Assembly (NCBI GenBank): GCA_003529305.1
Contig: DPWC01000077.1
Location: 1-6,484, forward strand
Direction of reading: 5' to 3'
DNA from: Actinomycetota bacterium
GTDB taxonomy: Bacteria > Actinomycetota > Actinomycetes > UBA12327
DNA: 6,484 nt
The notes under the pieces are model-generated. The model made no database searches, was not told the DNA's origin, and saw only the letters and a program-made list of their open reading frames with translations. The position numbers were made by a program, and so were the translations under genes. Shown piece after piece: positions 1-6,484 of this stretch. Within the stretch, counting starts at the first letter, position 1. Every line of letters begins with the position of its first letter.

Positions 1-3000
1 GATGCCGCCGGCCAGCGTGCCCACTTTCCACAGCACTCGAGTGGTGCCCACCGGGCAGCCGTTGGTGCCGTTGCCGGCAACAGGGGTGGGAGCGGCGCCT
101 TGGGTGATGGCCCCGAAGGCCGCGAAGGTCAAGCCCTTGGGGATGCAGTCCGTGACTTCAGTGTCATGAAGGTCAGGGCGATTGGCGGCATTTGATGCAC
201 GCAAGGTGTAGGTGACGGTTTGTGATTCGACAACATTGCCGCCCGCACCGTCGGTCTTCGTCAGTGTTGGTAACGGCACCACGACTACCAGATTCGCGGT
301 GGCTGTCTTGTTCGGCAACGCGGTACCGCCGGCACTCTCTCGGCTCGCGAAGGTGGCGGTGTTGGTCTTCGTTCCGCTAGTGGCTGTTGGGGTCACCCGC
401 GCCGAGATAGTGATGTCGAATCGATGAGCGGCCGGCCCAGGGTTGGTATAGGTCGTCGGAAGGGTGAGCGAACCGTTGGCCGCATTGAAAGTAACGCCCG
501 CTGGCAGTGATCCCGTGGCCGGCGAGGTTCCCGTCGCCGAGAAGCCAGCAGTAGCGCTGACAAATTGCACGCCGGTGGGCAAGGGGTCGGTCAGCGCACC
601 GTTGAAGACACTGGTGCCCGGCGGCACGATCACCGACACCCGATAAGTGGCAGTCTCACCATTGACTGCCTGCGTCGCGCTGTTGCCCGGAGCCGTGATT
701 CCCGTGCTGACCAACGCCTTGGTCAGGCTCACATCAGAGAGCCGAACATTGGAGGTGTCCGAAGCAGCCGCGGCATTTTGTTGGGCAAGACCGACCGTTG
801 TATCAATGTTGTCTGAGGGGAAATACTCCTGCACATCCCCCTGCTCACCCTCGGCGGCGAAGGAGCGAACTGCTGCCGTGTCGGTCAACACTGCGCCAGC
901 GCGCGTGGGTGAGGGCACCTTGATGTCGTAGGTCAGCGTGCGTCGACTCCCTGGCGCAATCGCGTCAGCTGTACCGGCTCGGGCTTGCCAGCGAATCGCG
1001 CTGAGGGTGGCCTGCTGCGCAAAGCTCGGTTGATTCGGATCTCCCGGATCGGTGCACACGCCCACAGGGGCGCCTGATGCTGTACTGACAGCAGAGATCC
1101 CGGTGACCAGCGCACAGGTGATGCCCGGCGGTAGGACATCCCAGACATCAAATTGTTGAACGCTGTAGTCGTCACCGGTGGCAGCCGTCCCCGTATTGCT
1201 GACATCAATGCGGAAGCGAACGGTGTCGCCCTCTTGCACCACTGTGCCGTCGGTATTCGTCGGCGATCCAGGTACGGGATTGATCAGGTCGGTTGTGCCA
1301 TCGCTGACCACGCGCTCAACACCCTTGACGATGTCGACCGGGGGAGCCGGAGAAATGGAGAAGCCCACATCGTCACGCCGTGTGGTGATCGTGCCATCGG
1401 TTGCCTCGTCACGAACTTTCAACAAGTTGTCGGCGATGTCTACTGCCGTTGAGTCAGCTGTTCGCTGCACCAGCACGCTGAGGCGAACTTTGAAGACAGC
1501 GCCTTTGGGGACGAACAGATCACCTCCGTTGTCAGCGCCCAGAATCCACTGCGGATCCGCGGTACCGGCCGCCGCGGCTGATTCGTTGAAGGTGATGGGG
1601 AAGGTCGGCGTCCCGCTGACGGGAACCACTACTGCTGAACCGGCTTCATAGGCGGTTCCATCGGGCAGGAAGTCAGTGACAACGACATTGCGTGAATCAA
1701 TATCCGCTGGGAAGGGGACGGTGAGCTCGAAACAGATGCGCTCGCCCTTACGGAAGGTGAAGTCTGCGGCTGGGCGCCCTGACGATGTTGGTTTGACATA
1801 GGGGCCGAGATCGCAGGTGTAGGGGTCGCGCTGCGGCATCACTGTCTTGGTCACCGGCAACCCTGCAGACACCAAGGTCGCCGACGAGGTGTCTCCGACT
1901 ACCTGCGATCCACTCTCACCTGTTCCGGAGATGGGTTGTGTGGTGGCGGCCAAAGTGACTGTGTCAGTGAATCGATCACCCGCGGCTGTTGGCTGCCCCG
2001 TCGCGGGGTACTGCGAGAGCATCCGTGCCTGGTACTTCACCGTGGCGGTTCCGTTGGCACTGATCGTCAGCCCAGTGAAGCGGATGCGAAATGAGCCATC
2101 AGGCAACTGCTCGACGGCATCAAATGACGCTCCCGTGGGATTGGTTCCAGCGACCGCACCGCAACCCGAGATCGAACCTCCGGAGTAATCCGTGGTGGCC
2201 GACAGTGGGCATAGACCTGCCGGTAGCAGTTCGGTCAGGACTGCATCAGTGGCGGAGGTGTATTCACTCGTTCGTACCGTGAAGGTGAATGTGGCGATGC
2301 CGCCCTGAGTGAATACTGTCGGTGACGCCGACTTCACCACCGCGGCGTCCTCAATGGTGACGCTTTCCGTCGCGCTGGCACTGACGGTGGTGGAAGCGCC
2401 AGTTGCCACAGCACCCGTGTAGGTACCAGCGACGCGCGCGGTATTAGTAAGAGTCGATTCCGAAGCGCCTTCGCGAGTTGAGGTGCCCGTGTTGTTGTTC
2501 AGGTTGGCTGTCTGCAATCGACTTGTCGCCGATGGCGTTCCTCCGCTGAAGGTGGTGGTGTTGGCGCGAAGGGGGATACCGGCGGCATAGGAGATCCGGC
2601 GGGTAGCGCCGGCCGCGAGGTTGCCGATTGACCAAGTCACCTTGGTGTAGACGCCCGCTGGATAGGTGGTCGTGCCTTCCGCGGGCGGGTTCGTCACCGT
2701 TTCAACGCGGGTGGGAGTCGGGCAGTTCGCTGCGGGGATCACCGGCGTCGCGGTCAGGGAAGCAGCACCGGGGTATTCCCGCGAGGTGCTGTTGTCCACT
2801 CCCCCGCAGCCCAAGAATTCCATGCCGGCGGGGATGTAGTCCGTCACGGTCACCGCATTGGTAGCCGCTGAATCGTTGTTGCGTACCTCAATCGTGTAGA
2901 CCGTCGGGTGATCGTGCACCCCACGAAGAAGTTCGCTTTCGACACTGGGTTCGGACTTGCTTACCGCAATCGCCGACAGCTGCACTGCGTTGACGGAGGC

Positions 3001-3429
3001 CTGCACTTGCGCCACCACCGGATCGGCGATCGGCACACCTGAGGCATCAAACTTGGGCACCCGTCGCGGATCAGTGCTGGCAAAACCTTCGCCAGCAAGA
3101 TCAATCAGGCTGCCCACGGGCAAAATCACGCCATCAGGAACGATCGAGAACGACAATCGGTAGGAAGTACCTACGGGTAAATCGGCGAGGTTGCTCCACA
3201 GCAGTGTGGTCTCGCCAACTCCTGGACCATTGATGATCCGCGGCGCACCTGCTGATGCGGGTGCGCTAGATCCAGCCTTGAAGGTGACACCCGCCGGCAG
3301 GACATAGCGAAACGACGCGTTATATTGATCAACTGCGCCGAGCGTTGGCGGGTTCGACAAAGTCAGGGACACCGGGATGGCTTCACCCAGCAGGGCCGTT
3401 GCCGGAGCGGACTGACTCACCGACAGCGG
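1..3429 (-). other. Array of seven degenerate DUF11-like extracellular domains
   Basis: The mature chain consists of units of roughly 145-205 residues. The distances between successive central prolines (84, 239, 442, 628, 806, 990, 1136) are 155, 203, 186, 178, 184 and 146 residues. The unit cores read LPAGVTF, VTDYIPAGM, LTELLPAGL, VTDFLPDG, DVLPPGITC, LTDPLPTGV and VTDCIPKGL. Units 2-7 open with a Lys at 197, 405, 567, 741, 943 and 1097; unit 1 has Gln45 at the equivalent place. The repetition is at the protein-fold level only: neighbouring units show no obvious DNA identity, which points to old duplications. Unit 7 continues past the left edge. Confidence 0.8.
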
Positions 3430-3546
3430 TGCCCCCGCCGCAGATGCCGAACCGGCAGTGAACACTGTGATCACGCTGGCCAGAATCGCCACGACGACAC
3501 TGATCGCCAGTGGCGCGCGAAAGCGCCCCAGAGTTGTCGTGATCAC
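1..3546 (-). CDS. Large secreted multi-domain DUF11-type surface protein (C-terminus outside window)
   Basis: The reading frame is open without a stop from the GTG at 3546 to the left edge: 1182 codons, C-terminus missing. Residues 1-36 are a signal peptide: a short Arg-containing n-region, a hydrophobic core at about 11-31, and an AXA-type cleavage site ending in SASA at 33-36. The rest is a Thr/Ser/Ala/Val/Gly-rich chain of seven degenerate units. Each carries the DUF11/TIGR01451 hallmark (V/L)TDxLPxG, with the central Pro at residues 84, 239, 442, 628, 806, 990 and 1136. Six units also open with a hydrophobic-x-Lys strand. Families of this kind are cell-surface stalks or adhesins, often annotated as isopeptide-forming fimbrial proteins. 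No enzymatic motif is visible. A sortase signal or other anchor would lie in the missing C-terminus. The GTG was chosen because it precedes the signal peptide and has GGGAG four bases upstream; in-frame alternatives farther upstream are poor. Being an extracellular repeat protein is near certain; its binding role is unknown. Confidence 0.92.
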   Translation of the reverse strand, partial: MITTTLGRFRAPLAISVVVAILASVITVFTAGSASAAGAPLSVSQSAPATALLGEAIPVSLTLSNPPTLGAVDQYNASFRYVLPAGVTFKAGSSAPASAGAPRIINGPGVGETTLLWSNLADLPVGTSYRLSFSIVPDGVILPVGSLIDLAGEGFASTDPRRVPKFDASGVPIADPVVAQVQASVNAVQLSAIAVSKSEPSVESELLRGVHDHPTVYTIEVRNNDSAATNAVTVTDYIPAGMEFLGCGGVDNSTSREYPGAASLTATPVIPAANCPTPTRVETVTNPPAEGTTTYPAGVYTKVTWSIGNLAAGATRRISYAAGIPLRANTTTFSGGTPSATSRLQTANLNNNTGTSTREGASESTLTNTARVAGTYTGAVATGASTTVSASATESVTIEDAAVVKSASPTVFTQGGIATFTFTVRTSEYTSATDAVLTELLPAGLCPLSATTDYSGGSISGCGAVAGTNPTGASFDAVEQLPDGSFRIRFTGLTISANGTATVKYQARMLSQYPATGQPTAAGDRFTDTVTLAATTQPISGTGESGSQVVGDTSSATLVSAGLPVTKTVMPQRDPYTCDLGPYVKPTSSGRPAADFTFRKGERICFELTVPFPADIDSRNVVVTDFLPDGTAYEAGSAVVVPVSGTPTFPITFNESAAAAGTADPQWILGADNGGDLFVPKGAVFKVRLSVLVQRTADSTAVDIADNLLKVRDEATDGTITTRRDDVGFSISPAPPVDIVKGVERVVSDGTTDLINPVPGSPTNTDGTVVQEGDTVRFRIDVSNTGTAATGDDYSVQQFDVWDVLPPGITCALVTGISAVSTASGAPVGVCTDPGDPNQPSFAQQATLSAIRWQARAGTADAIAPGSRRTLTYDIKVPSPTRAGAVLTDTAAVRSFAAEGEQGDVQEYFPSDNIDTTVGLAQQNAAAASDTSNVRLSDVSLTKALVSTGITAPGNSATQAVNGETATYRVSVIVPPGTSVFNGALTDPLPTGVQFVSATAGFSATGTSPATGSLPAGVTFNAANGSLTLPTTYTNPGPAAHRFDITISARVTPTATSGTKTNTATFASRESAGGTALPNKTATANLVVVVPLPTLTKTDGAGGNVVESQTVTYTLRASNAANRPDLHDTEVTDCIPKGLTFAAFGAITQGAAPTPVAGNGTNGCPVGTTRVLWKVGTLAGGI
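3439..3546 (-). other. Sec-type signal peptide of the large surface protein
   Basis: Residues 1-36 show the three-part layout: a positively charged start (Arg8 and Arg10), about 20 hydrophobic residues rich in Val, Ile, Leu and Ala, and a small-residue cleavage region. Cleavage is most likely after Ala36 (Ser-Ala-Ser-Ala then Ala-Gly-Ala-Pro). There is no lipobox cysteine and no twin-arginine pair, so Sec export to the cell surface is inferred. Confidence 0.85.
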
Positions 3547-3557
3547 GGGACTCCCGT
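3545..3557 (-). promoter_or_regulatory. Inverted repeat covering the ribosome binding site and GTG start of the surface protein
   Basis: On the coding strand the sequence is ACGGGAGTCCCGT, two perfect 6-base arms around one central G. In RNA it would fold as a 5-bp stem with a three-base AGT loop. The Shine-Dalgarno-like GGGAG (3551-3555) lies in the left arm and loop, and the right arm contains the first two bases of the GTG start. The palindrome is plain to see; a role in limiting translation is inferred. Confidence 0.5.
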
Positions 3558-3589
3558 CGAGGCAGCGGAGGAAGGTCGCTGGGGTGCGA

Positions 3590-3595
3590 AATCTA
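3590..3595 (-). promoter_or_regulatory. Possible -10 element (TAGATT) upstream of the surface protein gene
   Basis: TAGATT on the minus strand fits the actinobacterial TANNNT -10 pattern and lies in the gap between the exporter and the surface protein gene. At 17-base spacing the -35 position reads CTGATT, a weak match to TTGACA. It would give a leader of about 35-40 bases. This is a suggestion from pattern only; the gene could instead be transcribed through from pdxH. Confidence 0.25.
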
Positions 3596-3596
3596 C

Positions 3597-3609
3597 CGGC
3601 TCGGAGCCG
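3597..3609 (-). other. 13-base palindrome between the exporter and the surface protein gene
   Basis: CGGCTCCGAGCCG is a perfect inverted repeat with one central base, beginning 15 bases after the exporter stop codon. As RNA it forms a GC-rich stem of 5 bp with a 3-base loop. No run of T follows on the minus strand, so it is not a canonical intrinsic terminator. It could act as a weak terminator, a processing barrier or a protein site. It abuts the candidate -10 element. Confidence 0.4.
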
Positions 3610-3624
3610 CAAAATCAGGCACGG

Positions 3625-4917
3625 TTAGGCAACTGGGCGTCGTGCGTCATAGCGCAGGAATCCTGGACGCCACGCCATCAGCGCCACCACCCCGACGATG
3701 CACAGCAGCCCTCCACTGACTATCGCTGGGCGTAGACCTAGCCAGGTTGCCGTGGCTCCGGCGCGAAAGTCGCCGATGTACGGGCCGCCCGCCACCACAG
3801 CAATCAACACTCCCTGTAATCGGCCGCGCAATGCATCGGGCGTTGCCGCCTGAAGGATGGTGTTGCGAAAGACCGCCGACACCATGTCGGCAGCACCCGC
3901 CGCCGCCAGAAAAAGCACGCCGAGCCACCACTGCCTCGTCAGGCCGAACATCGCCACCGCCAGACCCCACAGCACGATGGAGACCGCCACCGCTAAACCC
4001 TGTCGATGAACTCGCGTGAACCATCCCGAAACCACCGCGCCCAAGACTGCGCCTACAGCGGGAGCAGCGAACAGCAGGCCGCTCAGTGGAAGTTGCGCTG
4101 GCCCGACACCCACAGTGGTCAACCCATACAACGCGACGGGCGCGGCAGCGAAAAGAACTCGTTGCATACCAAAAGCCATCGCCACGATGTCGATGTAGAA
4201 AGTCATCGAGAGGTTGGTCCGGCCGCGAAGAAAACGCAATCCCTCAATCACCGAGGCGAACCCAGCAGCGCGGGTCTGCCCGCCTTCCGGGGGAACGGGG
4301 GGCAATCGCAGGTAGGCGTACCAGGCAGCGGCGAACGACAGTGCATCCACCAAATAGGCCGTCTGAAAGCCGTAGGCCTTGGCGAGTACCACACCGACCA
4401 CCGGACCCACAGTGAAGCCGATGTTCCAAGAAATCTGCGCGAGCGCATTCGCAGCGGGAAGCAGCTCGCCATCAATAAGTCGCGGAATGATTGCCATCCG
4501 AGTGGGCTGGGCGATGGCCGACAGATAGGTCTGCCCCACGATCAGTAGGTAGAGCGGCCACAGCACCCGAAGGTCGGCCAAAGCTATCCCGGCAAAAAGC
4601 AACGAGCAGCCAGCAAGGCCAGCGGTGGTCCAGTAGGCCACTGCTCGACGGTCATGGGCATCGGCGATGGATCCGCCATAGAGACCCCCGACTATTTGCG
4701 GGAGCAAGCTGACGGCACCAATCAGACCCGTCGCCAAATTGGATCCGCTGATCTCAAAGATCTGCAAGATGATCACCGTGGTGGTGATCTGCGTTCCAAT
4801 CTGCGAGATGAGTTGACTAAAGAAAAGGCGGCGGTAGTCCAGAGATACACGAAGCGGCGTGATGTCGGCCAGCACGGTGTCGCGCACCTTGCCCCACAAG
4901 GTCCGCTCACGGTTCAC
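3625..4917 (-). CDS. MFS exporter, EntS/MFS_3-like
   Basis: This is a 430-residue polytopic inner-membrane protein, consistent with 12 helices and the usual length of the EntS-like MFS_3 exporters. These are proton-driven drug or siderophore exporters. After a short cytoplasmic N-terminus the chain enters helix 1 at about residue 31. The MFS motif A loop GGSIADAHDRR is at about 81-91. The MFS_3-typical QPTRMAIIPRL is at about 137-147. A charged central loop at about 204-235 separates the halves, and FRNTILQAATPDALRGR is at about 350-366. Start choice: GTG at 4917 gives a GTGA overlap with the pdxH stop, typical of translational coupling. An in-frame ATG at 4941 would add 8 residues and overlap pdxH by 28 bases. 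Neither start has a good Shine-Dalgarno. The substrate cannot be inferred; a link with B6 vitamers through pdxH is speculation. Confidence 0.92.
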   Translation of the reverse strand: MNRERTLWGKVRDTVLADITPLRVSLDYRRLFFSQLISQIGTQITTTVIILQIFEISGSNLATGLIGAVSLLPQIVGGLYGGSIADAHDRRAVAYWTTAGLAGCSLLFAGIALADLRVLWPLYLLIVGQTYLSAIAQPTRMAIIPRLIDGELLPAANALAQISWNIGFTVGPVVGVVLAKAYGFQTAYLVDALSFAAAWYAYLRLPPVPPEGGQTRAAGFASVIEGLRFLRGRTNLSMTFYIDIVAMAFGMQRVLFAAAPVALYGLTTVGVGPAQLPLSGLLFAAPAVGAVLGAVVSGWFTRVHRQGLAVAVSIVLWGLAVAMFGLTRQWWLGVLFLAAAGAADMVSAVFRNTILQAATPDALRGRLQGVLIAVVAGGPYIGDFRAGATATWLGLRPAIVSGGLLCIVGVVALMAWRPGFLRYDARRPVA

Positions 4918-5564
4918 GGATTGAGCCGTTCGATAACCCATCCCCCGGTGGCGCGGCGATACCGCAATCGGTCATGCAAGCGATCAGAACGACCATGCCA
5001 GAACTCCACGGTGTCAGGCACGATGCGCAAGCCACCCCAGAAGTCAGGCAGTGGAACATCGCCCTCGGCAAAACGCTGCTCAACTTCCTGAAACCGCTGC
5101 TCAAGTTCACGGCGATCGGCAACAACTTCGGATTGCCGTGATGCCCACGCGGCCAGCCGAGACGGCCGCGGACGCTGCGCGAAGTACTCCGCACTCTGAC
5201 TGTGCGAAGTCAGCTCAACCGCACCTACCACCACAACCTGGCGTTCGATGTGATGCCAGGGAAAGACCAAACTCGCCTTGCGCGTTGCCAACGCCTCGCG
5301 GGCTTTGCGGGAGTGCAAGTTGGTGAACAACACGAAGCCGTTGTCGTCAAAGGCTTTCAACAACACGGTGCGTGCACTGGGCTGTCCGTCGCCATCGGTG
5401 GTAGCCAAGACCATGGCATTGGGTTCCAAAATCGCATCCGGCACCGACAGCACATCGTCAAACCACCGCGCGAACTGGGTGAACGGATCGGCCGCCAGCT
5501 GGCTCTCAGACAGCGGGATGTCGGCGTACTGACGGCGCAATCGCGCAAGGTCGCCAGGTTCCAC
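4914..5564 (-). CDS. pdxH: Pyridoxamine/pyridoxine 5'-phosphate oxidase
   Basis: PdxH is a cytoplasmic FMN-dependent homodimer that oxidises pyridoxine or pyridoxamine 5'-phosphate with O2 to pyridoxal 5'-phosphate. At 216 residues it is the usual length (E. coli about 218). Nearly every known active-site position is present at a constant offset of 2 from the E. coli enzyme. FMN contacts are in RTVLLK (65-70), SRK (85-87), RQ (108-109), QS (144-145) and W189/R199. Substrate phosphate contacts are K70, Y127, R131 and S135. R195 and H197 sit in the C-terminal RLHDR. PDFWGGLR (173-180) is the family signature. The start is the GTG at 5564, since an in-frame TAG lies four codons before it. No Shine-Dalgarno is evident. 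It is the first gene of the leftward group and overlaps the exporter gene by four bases. The enzyme appears intact and functional. Confidence 0.97.
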   Translation of the reverse strand: MEPGDLARLRRQYADIPLSESQLAADPFTQFARWFDDVLSVPDAILEPNAMVLATTDGDGQPSARTVLLKAFDDNGFVLFTNLHSRKAREALATRKASLVFPWHHIERQVVVVGAVELTSHSQSAEYFAQRPRPSRLAAWASRQSEVVADRRELEQRFQEVEQRFAEGDVPLPDFWGGLRIVPDTVEFWHGRSDRLHDRLRYRRATGGWVIERLNP

Positions 5565-5675
5565 AAGACCGTTCTACCACCGAGGTGCCCACGCAGGGCC
5601 GCCCGCCGACGGCACGCGCACGCCCGATACTTTGGCCGCACCTCTAACCGACTTCCACCGAAGGATCGCGCACCG
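5565..5675. promoter_or_regulatory. Divergent promoter region between pdxH and serC
   Basis: This 111-base gap separates two genes transcribed away from each other, so both promoters must lie in it or just inside the genes. Leftward, TAGAAC (5571-5576) ends exactly six bases before the pdxH GTG, the geometry of a leaderless actinobacterial promoter, though its last base departs from TANNNT. Rightward, GATACT (5626-5631) is a plausible -10 that would give serC a leader of about 38 bases. No convincing -35 is seen for either, and no clear operator. Confidence 0.4.
5661..5665 (+). promoter_or_regulatory. Ribosome binding site of serC
   Basis: AAGGA lies 10 bases before the ATG at 5676 and is the only purine-rich Shine-Dalgarno-like element nearby. 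It supports that start, which also fits the conserved N-terminus of the family. Confidence 0.6.
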
Positions 5676-6484
5676 ATGAGCACTGCCGACATCTCAATTC
5701 CCGCTGAGTTGCTGCCCAAGGATGGTCGTTTCGGTGCAGGGCCGTCCAAGGTTCGGCCCGAGCAGGTTGCTGCGCTACAAACGGTTGCCACGACCTACTT
5801 GGGGACCTCGCATCGACAAAAGACGGTGAAGGCGCAAGTCGGTCGCGTTCGAGAAGGCCTGCGTCAACTGTTTGCCTTGCCCGATGACTACGAAGTCGTG
5901 CTCAGCAACGGAGGATCCACCGCCTTTTGGGATGTGGCCACCTACGGCCTGATCCGCGATCGCGCGCAATTTCTTACCTTTGGCGAATTCGGTTCAAAGT
6001 TCGCCAAGGCCGCCAAGGACGCTCCGTGGTTGGGGGCACCCACTGTTATCACCGCAGATCCAGGTTCAGCACCACAGTTCACGGCGGAGGCCGGAATCGA
6101 CCTCTACGGCTCACCGCACAACGAGACTTCTACTGGAGTGGCCATTGAACCCACTCGCGTGCAGGGCGGAGATGACGATGCACTGATGGCTTTCGATGCC
6201 ACCTCAGCCGCCGGTGGATTGTTGGTAGATCCAGCGCAGTTCGATGTGTACTACTTCGCGCCACAAAAATGCTTTGCCTCGGACGGCGGTCTGTGGTTTG
6301 CCCTGATGAGTCCGCGCGCCATCGCACGCGCTGAGGAAATCAAGGCCAGCGGACGACACATCCCCGCCTTCTTAGATCTGATGACCGCCATCGAGAACAG
6401 CCGAGCTGACCAGACCTACAACACGCCCGCACTCGCGACGATTCATATGTTGGCGAGCCAGATCTCGTGGTTCAACGACAACGG
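5676..6484 (+). CDS. serC: Phosphoserine aminotransferase, actinobacterial type (C-terminus outside window)
   Basis: SerC is a PLP-dependent fold-type I aminotransferase. It converts 3-phosphohydroxypyruvate and glutamate to O-phosphoserine and 2-oxoglutarate, the second step of serine biosynthesis. In some bacteria it also acts in the DXP-dependent route to PLP. The window holds 269 residues of an expected total near 370-376. Visible features are LLPKDGRFGAGPSKVR (12-27), characteristic of the actinobacterial subfamily; SNGGSTAFWD (77-86) for PLP phosphate binding; SPHNETSTG (146-154); D174 in FDATSAAGG, which contacts the pyridine nitrogen; and the Schiff-base lysine K198 in APQKC. D174 and K198 match the E. 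coli SerC numbering. The ATG at 5676 has AAGGA upstream. It is divergent from pdxH, which supplies its cofactor. The frame is clean to the edge. Confidence 0.96.
   Translation, partial: MSTADISIPAELLPKDGRFGAGPSKVRPEQVAALQTVATTYLGTSHRQKTVKAQVGRVREGLRQLFALPDDYEVVLSNGGSTAFWDVATYGLIRDRAQFLTFGEFGSKFAKAAKDAPWLGAPTVITADPGSAPQFTAEAGIDLYGSPHNETSTGVAIEPTRVQGGDDDALMAFDATSAAGGLLVDPAQFDVYYFAPQKCFASDGGLWFALMSPRAIARAEEIKASGRHIPAFLDLMTAIENSRADQTYNTPALATIHMLASQISWFNDN

Noticed and set aside
1178..1651. 157-codon open frame on the plus strand inside the surface protein gene (also 1153-1452, 647-931, 1847-2188 and 212-427)
   Set aside because: These are antisense shadows of the high-GC minus-strand gene. The minus frame is continuous, has a signal peptide and recognisable domain motifs, while the plus-strand products resemble no protein family I know.
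1..3429. Tandem DNA repeats or recent domain duplication in the surface protein gene
   Set aside because: The units share a fold pattern and a few motif residues, but their spacing varies and I see no long identical DNA stretches between them.
3597..3609. Intrinsic terminator after the exporter gene
   Set aside because: The stem is GC-rich, but the bases after it on the minus strand are GTAGATTTCG, with no T tract; kept only as a palindrome of unknown role.
3325..3735. Plus-strand open frame spanning the surface protein start and the exporter end
   Set aside because: It crosses two well-supported minus-strand genes and their gap, is Arg/Gln/His-rich as antisense frames often are, and has no recognisable domain.
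4006..4548. 180-codon plus-strand open frame inside the exporter gene
   Set aside because: The minus strand encodes clear MFS helices and motifs over the same bases; the plus product is a low-complexity Arg/Ser/Gly-rich sequence typical of an antisense shadow.
5357..5791. Minus-strand open frame crossing the pdxH/serC gap
   Set aside because: It overlaps the confident pdxH N-terminus in another frame and the serC start on the opposite strand, and its product is Arg/Cys/Ser-rich without family resemblance.

Overview
The window looks like chromosomal DNA from a moderately high-GC actinobacterium. The evidence is the long actinobacterial type of phosphoserine aminotransferase (SerC), the use of GTG starts, and G/C-rich third codon positions with tolerated rare codons such as TTA and CTA. 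I cannot place it below phylum or class level. It holds four protein genes and is densely packed, with no gene-free stretch above about 110 bases. I see no RNA gene, insertion sequence, CRISPR array or direct DNA repeat.

Layout. Positions 1-3546 (minus strand) encode the first 1182 residues of a very large secreted protein. It has a signal peptide followed by a chain of degenerate DUF11-type extracellular beta-sandwich domains, and its C-terminus lies off the left edge. A 78-base gap containing two 13-base palindromes separates it from a 12-helix major facilitator superfamily (MFS) exporter of the EntS/MFS_3 type (3625-4917, minus). That gene overlaps by four bases the end of pdxH, pyridoxamine 5'-phosphate oxidase (4914-5564, minus). 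A 111-base divergent promoter region follows. The plus-strand serC gene (5676 to the right edge) encodes the first 269 residues of phosphoserine aminotransferase.

How the genes relate. PdxH makes pyridoxal 5'-phosphate (PLP), and SerC is a PLP enzyme of serine biosynthesis, so the divergent pair has an obvious metabolic link. The exporter gene is probably translated together with pdxH, but its substrate is not readable from sequence. The giant surface protein is co-directional with this pair and has no evident metabolic link. It probably has its own expression control, because a 13-base inverted repeat covers its ribosome binding site and start codon.

The metabolic genes are ordinary. The part worth a closer look is the surface protein. 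Its ten cysteines fall as one pair in each of five domains, and it has a recurrent first-strand Lys and last-strand Asn/Asp. Both patterns suggest covalently stabilised domains. I found no convincing sign of an entirely new system.
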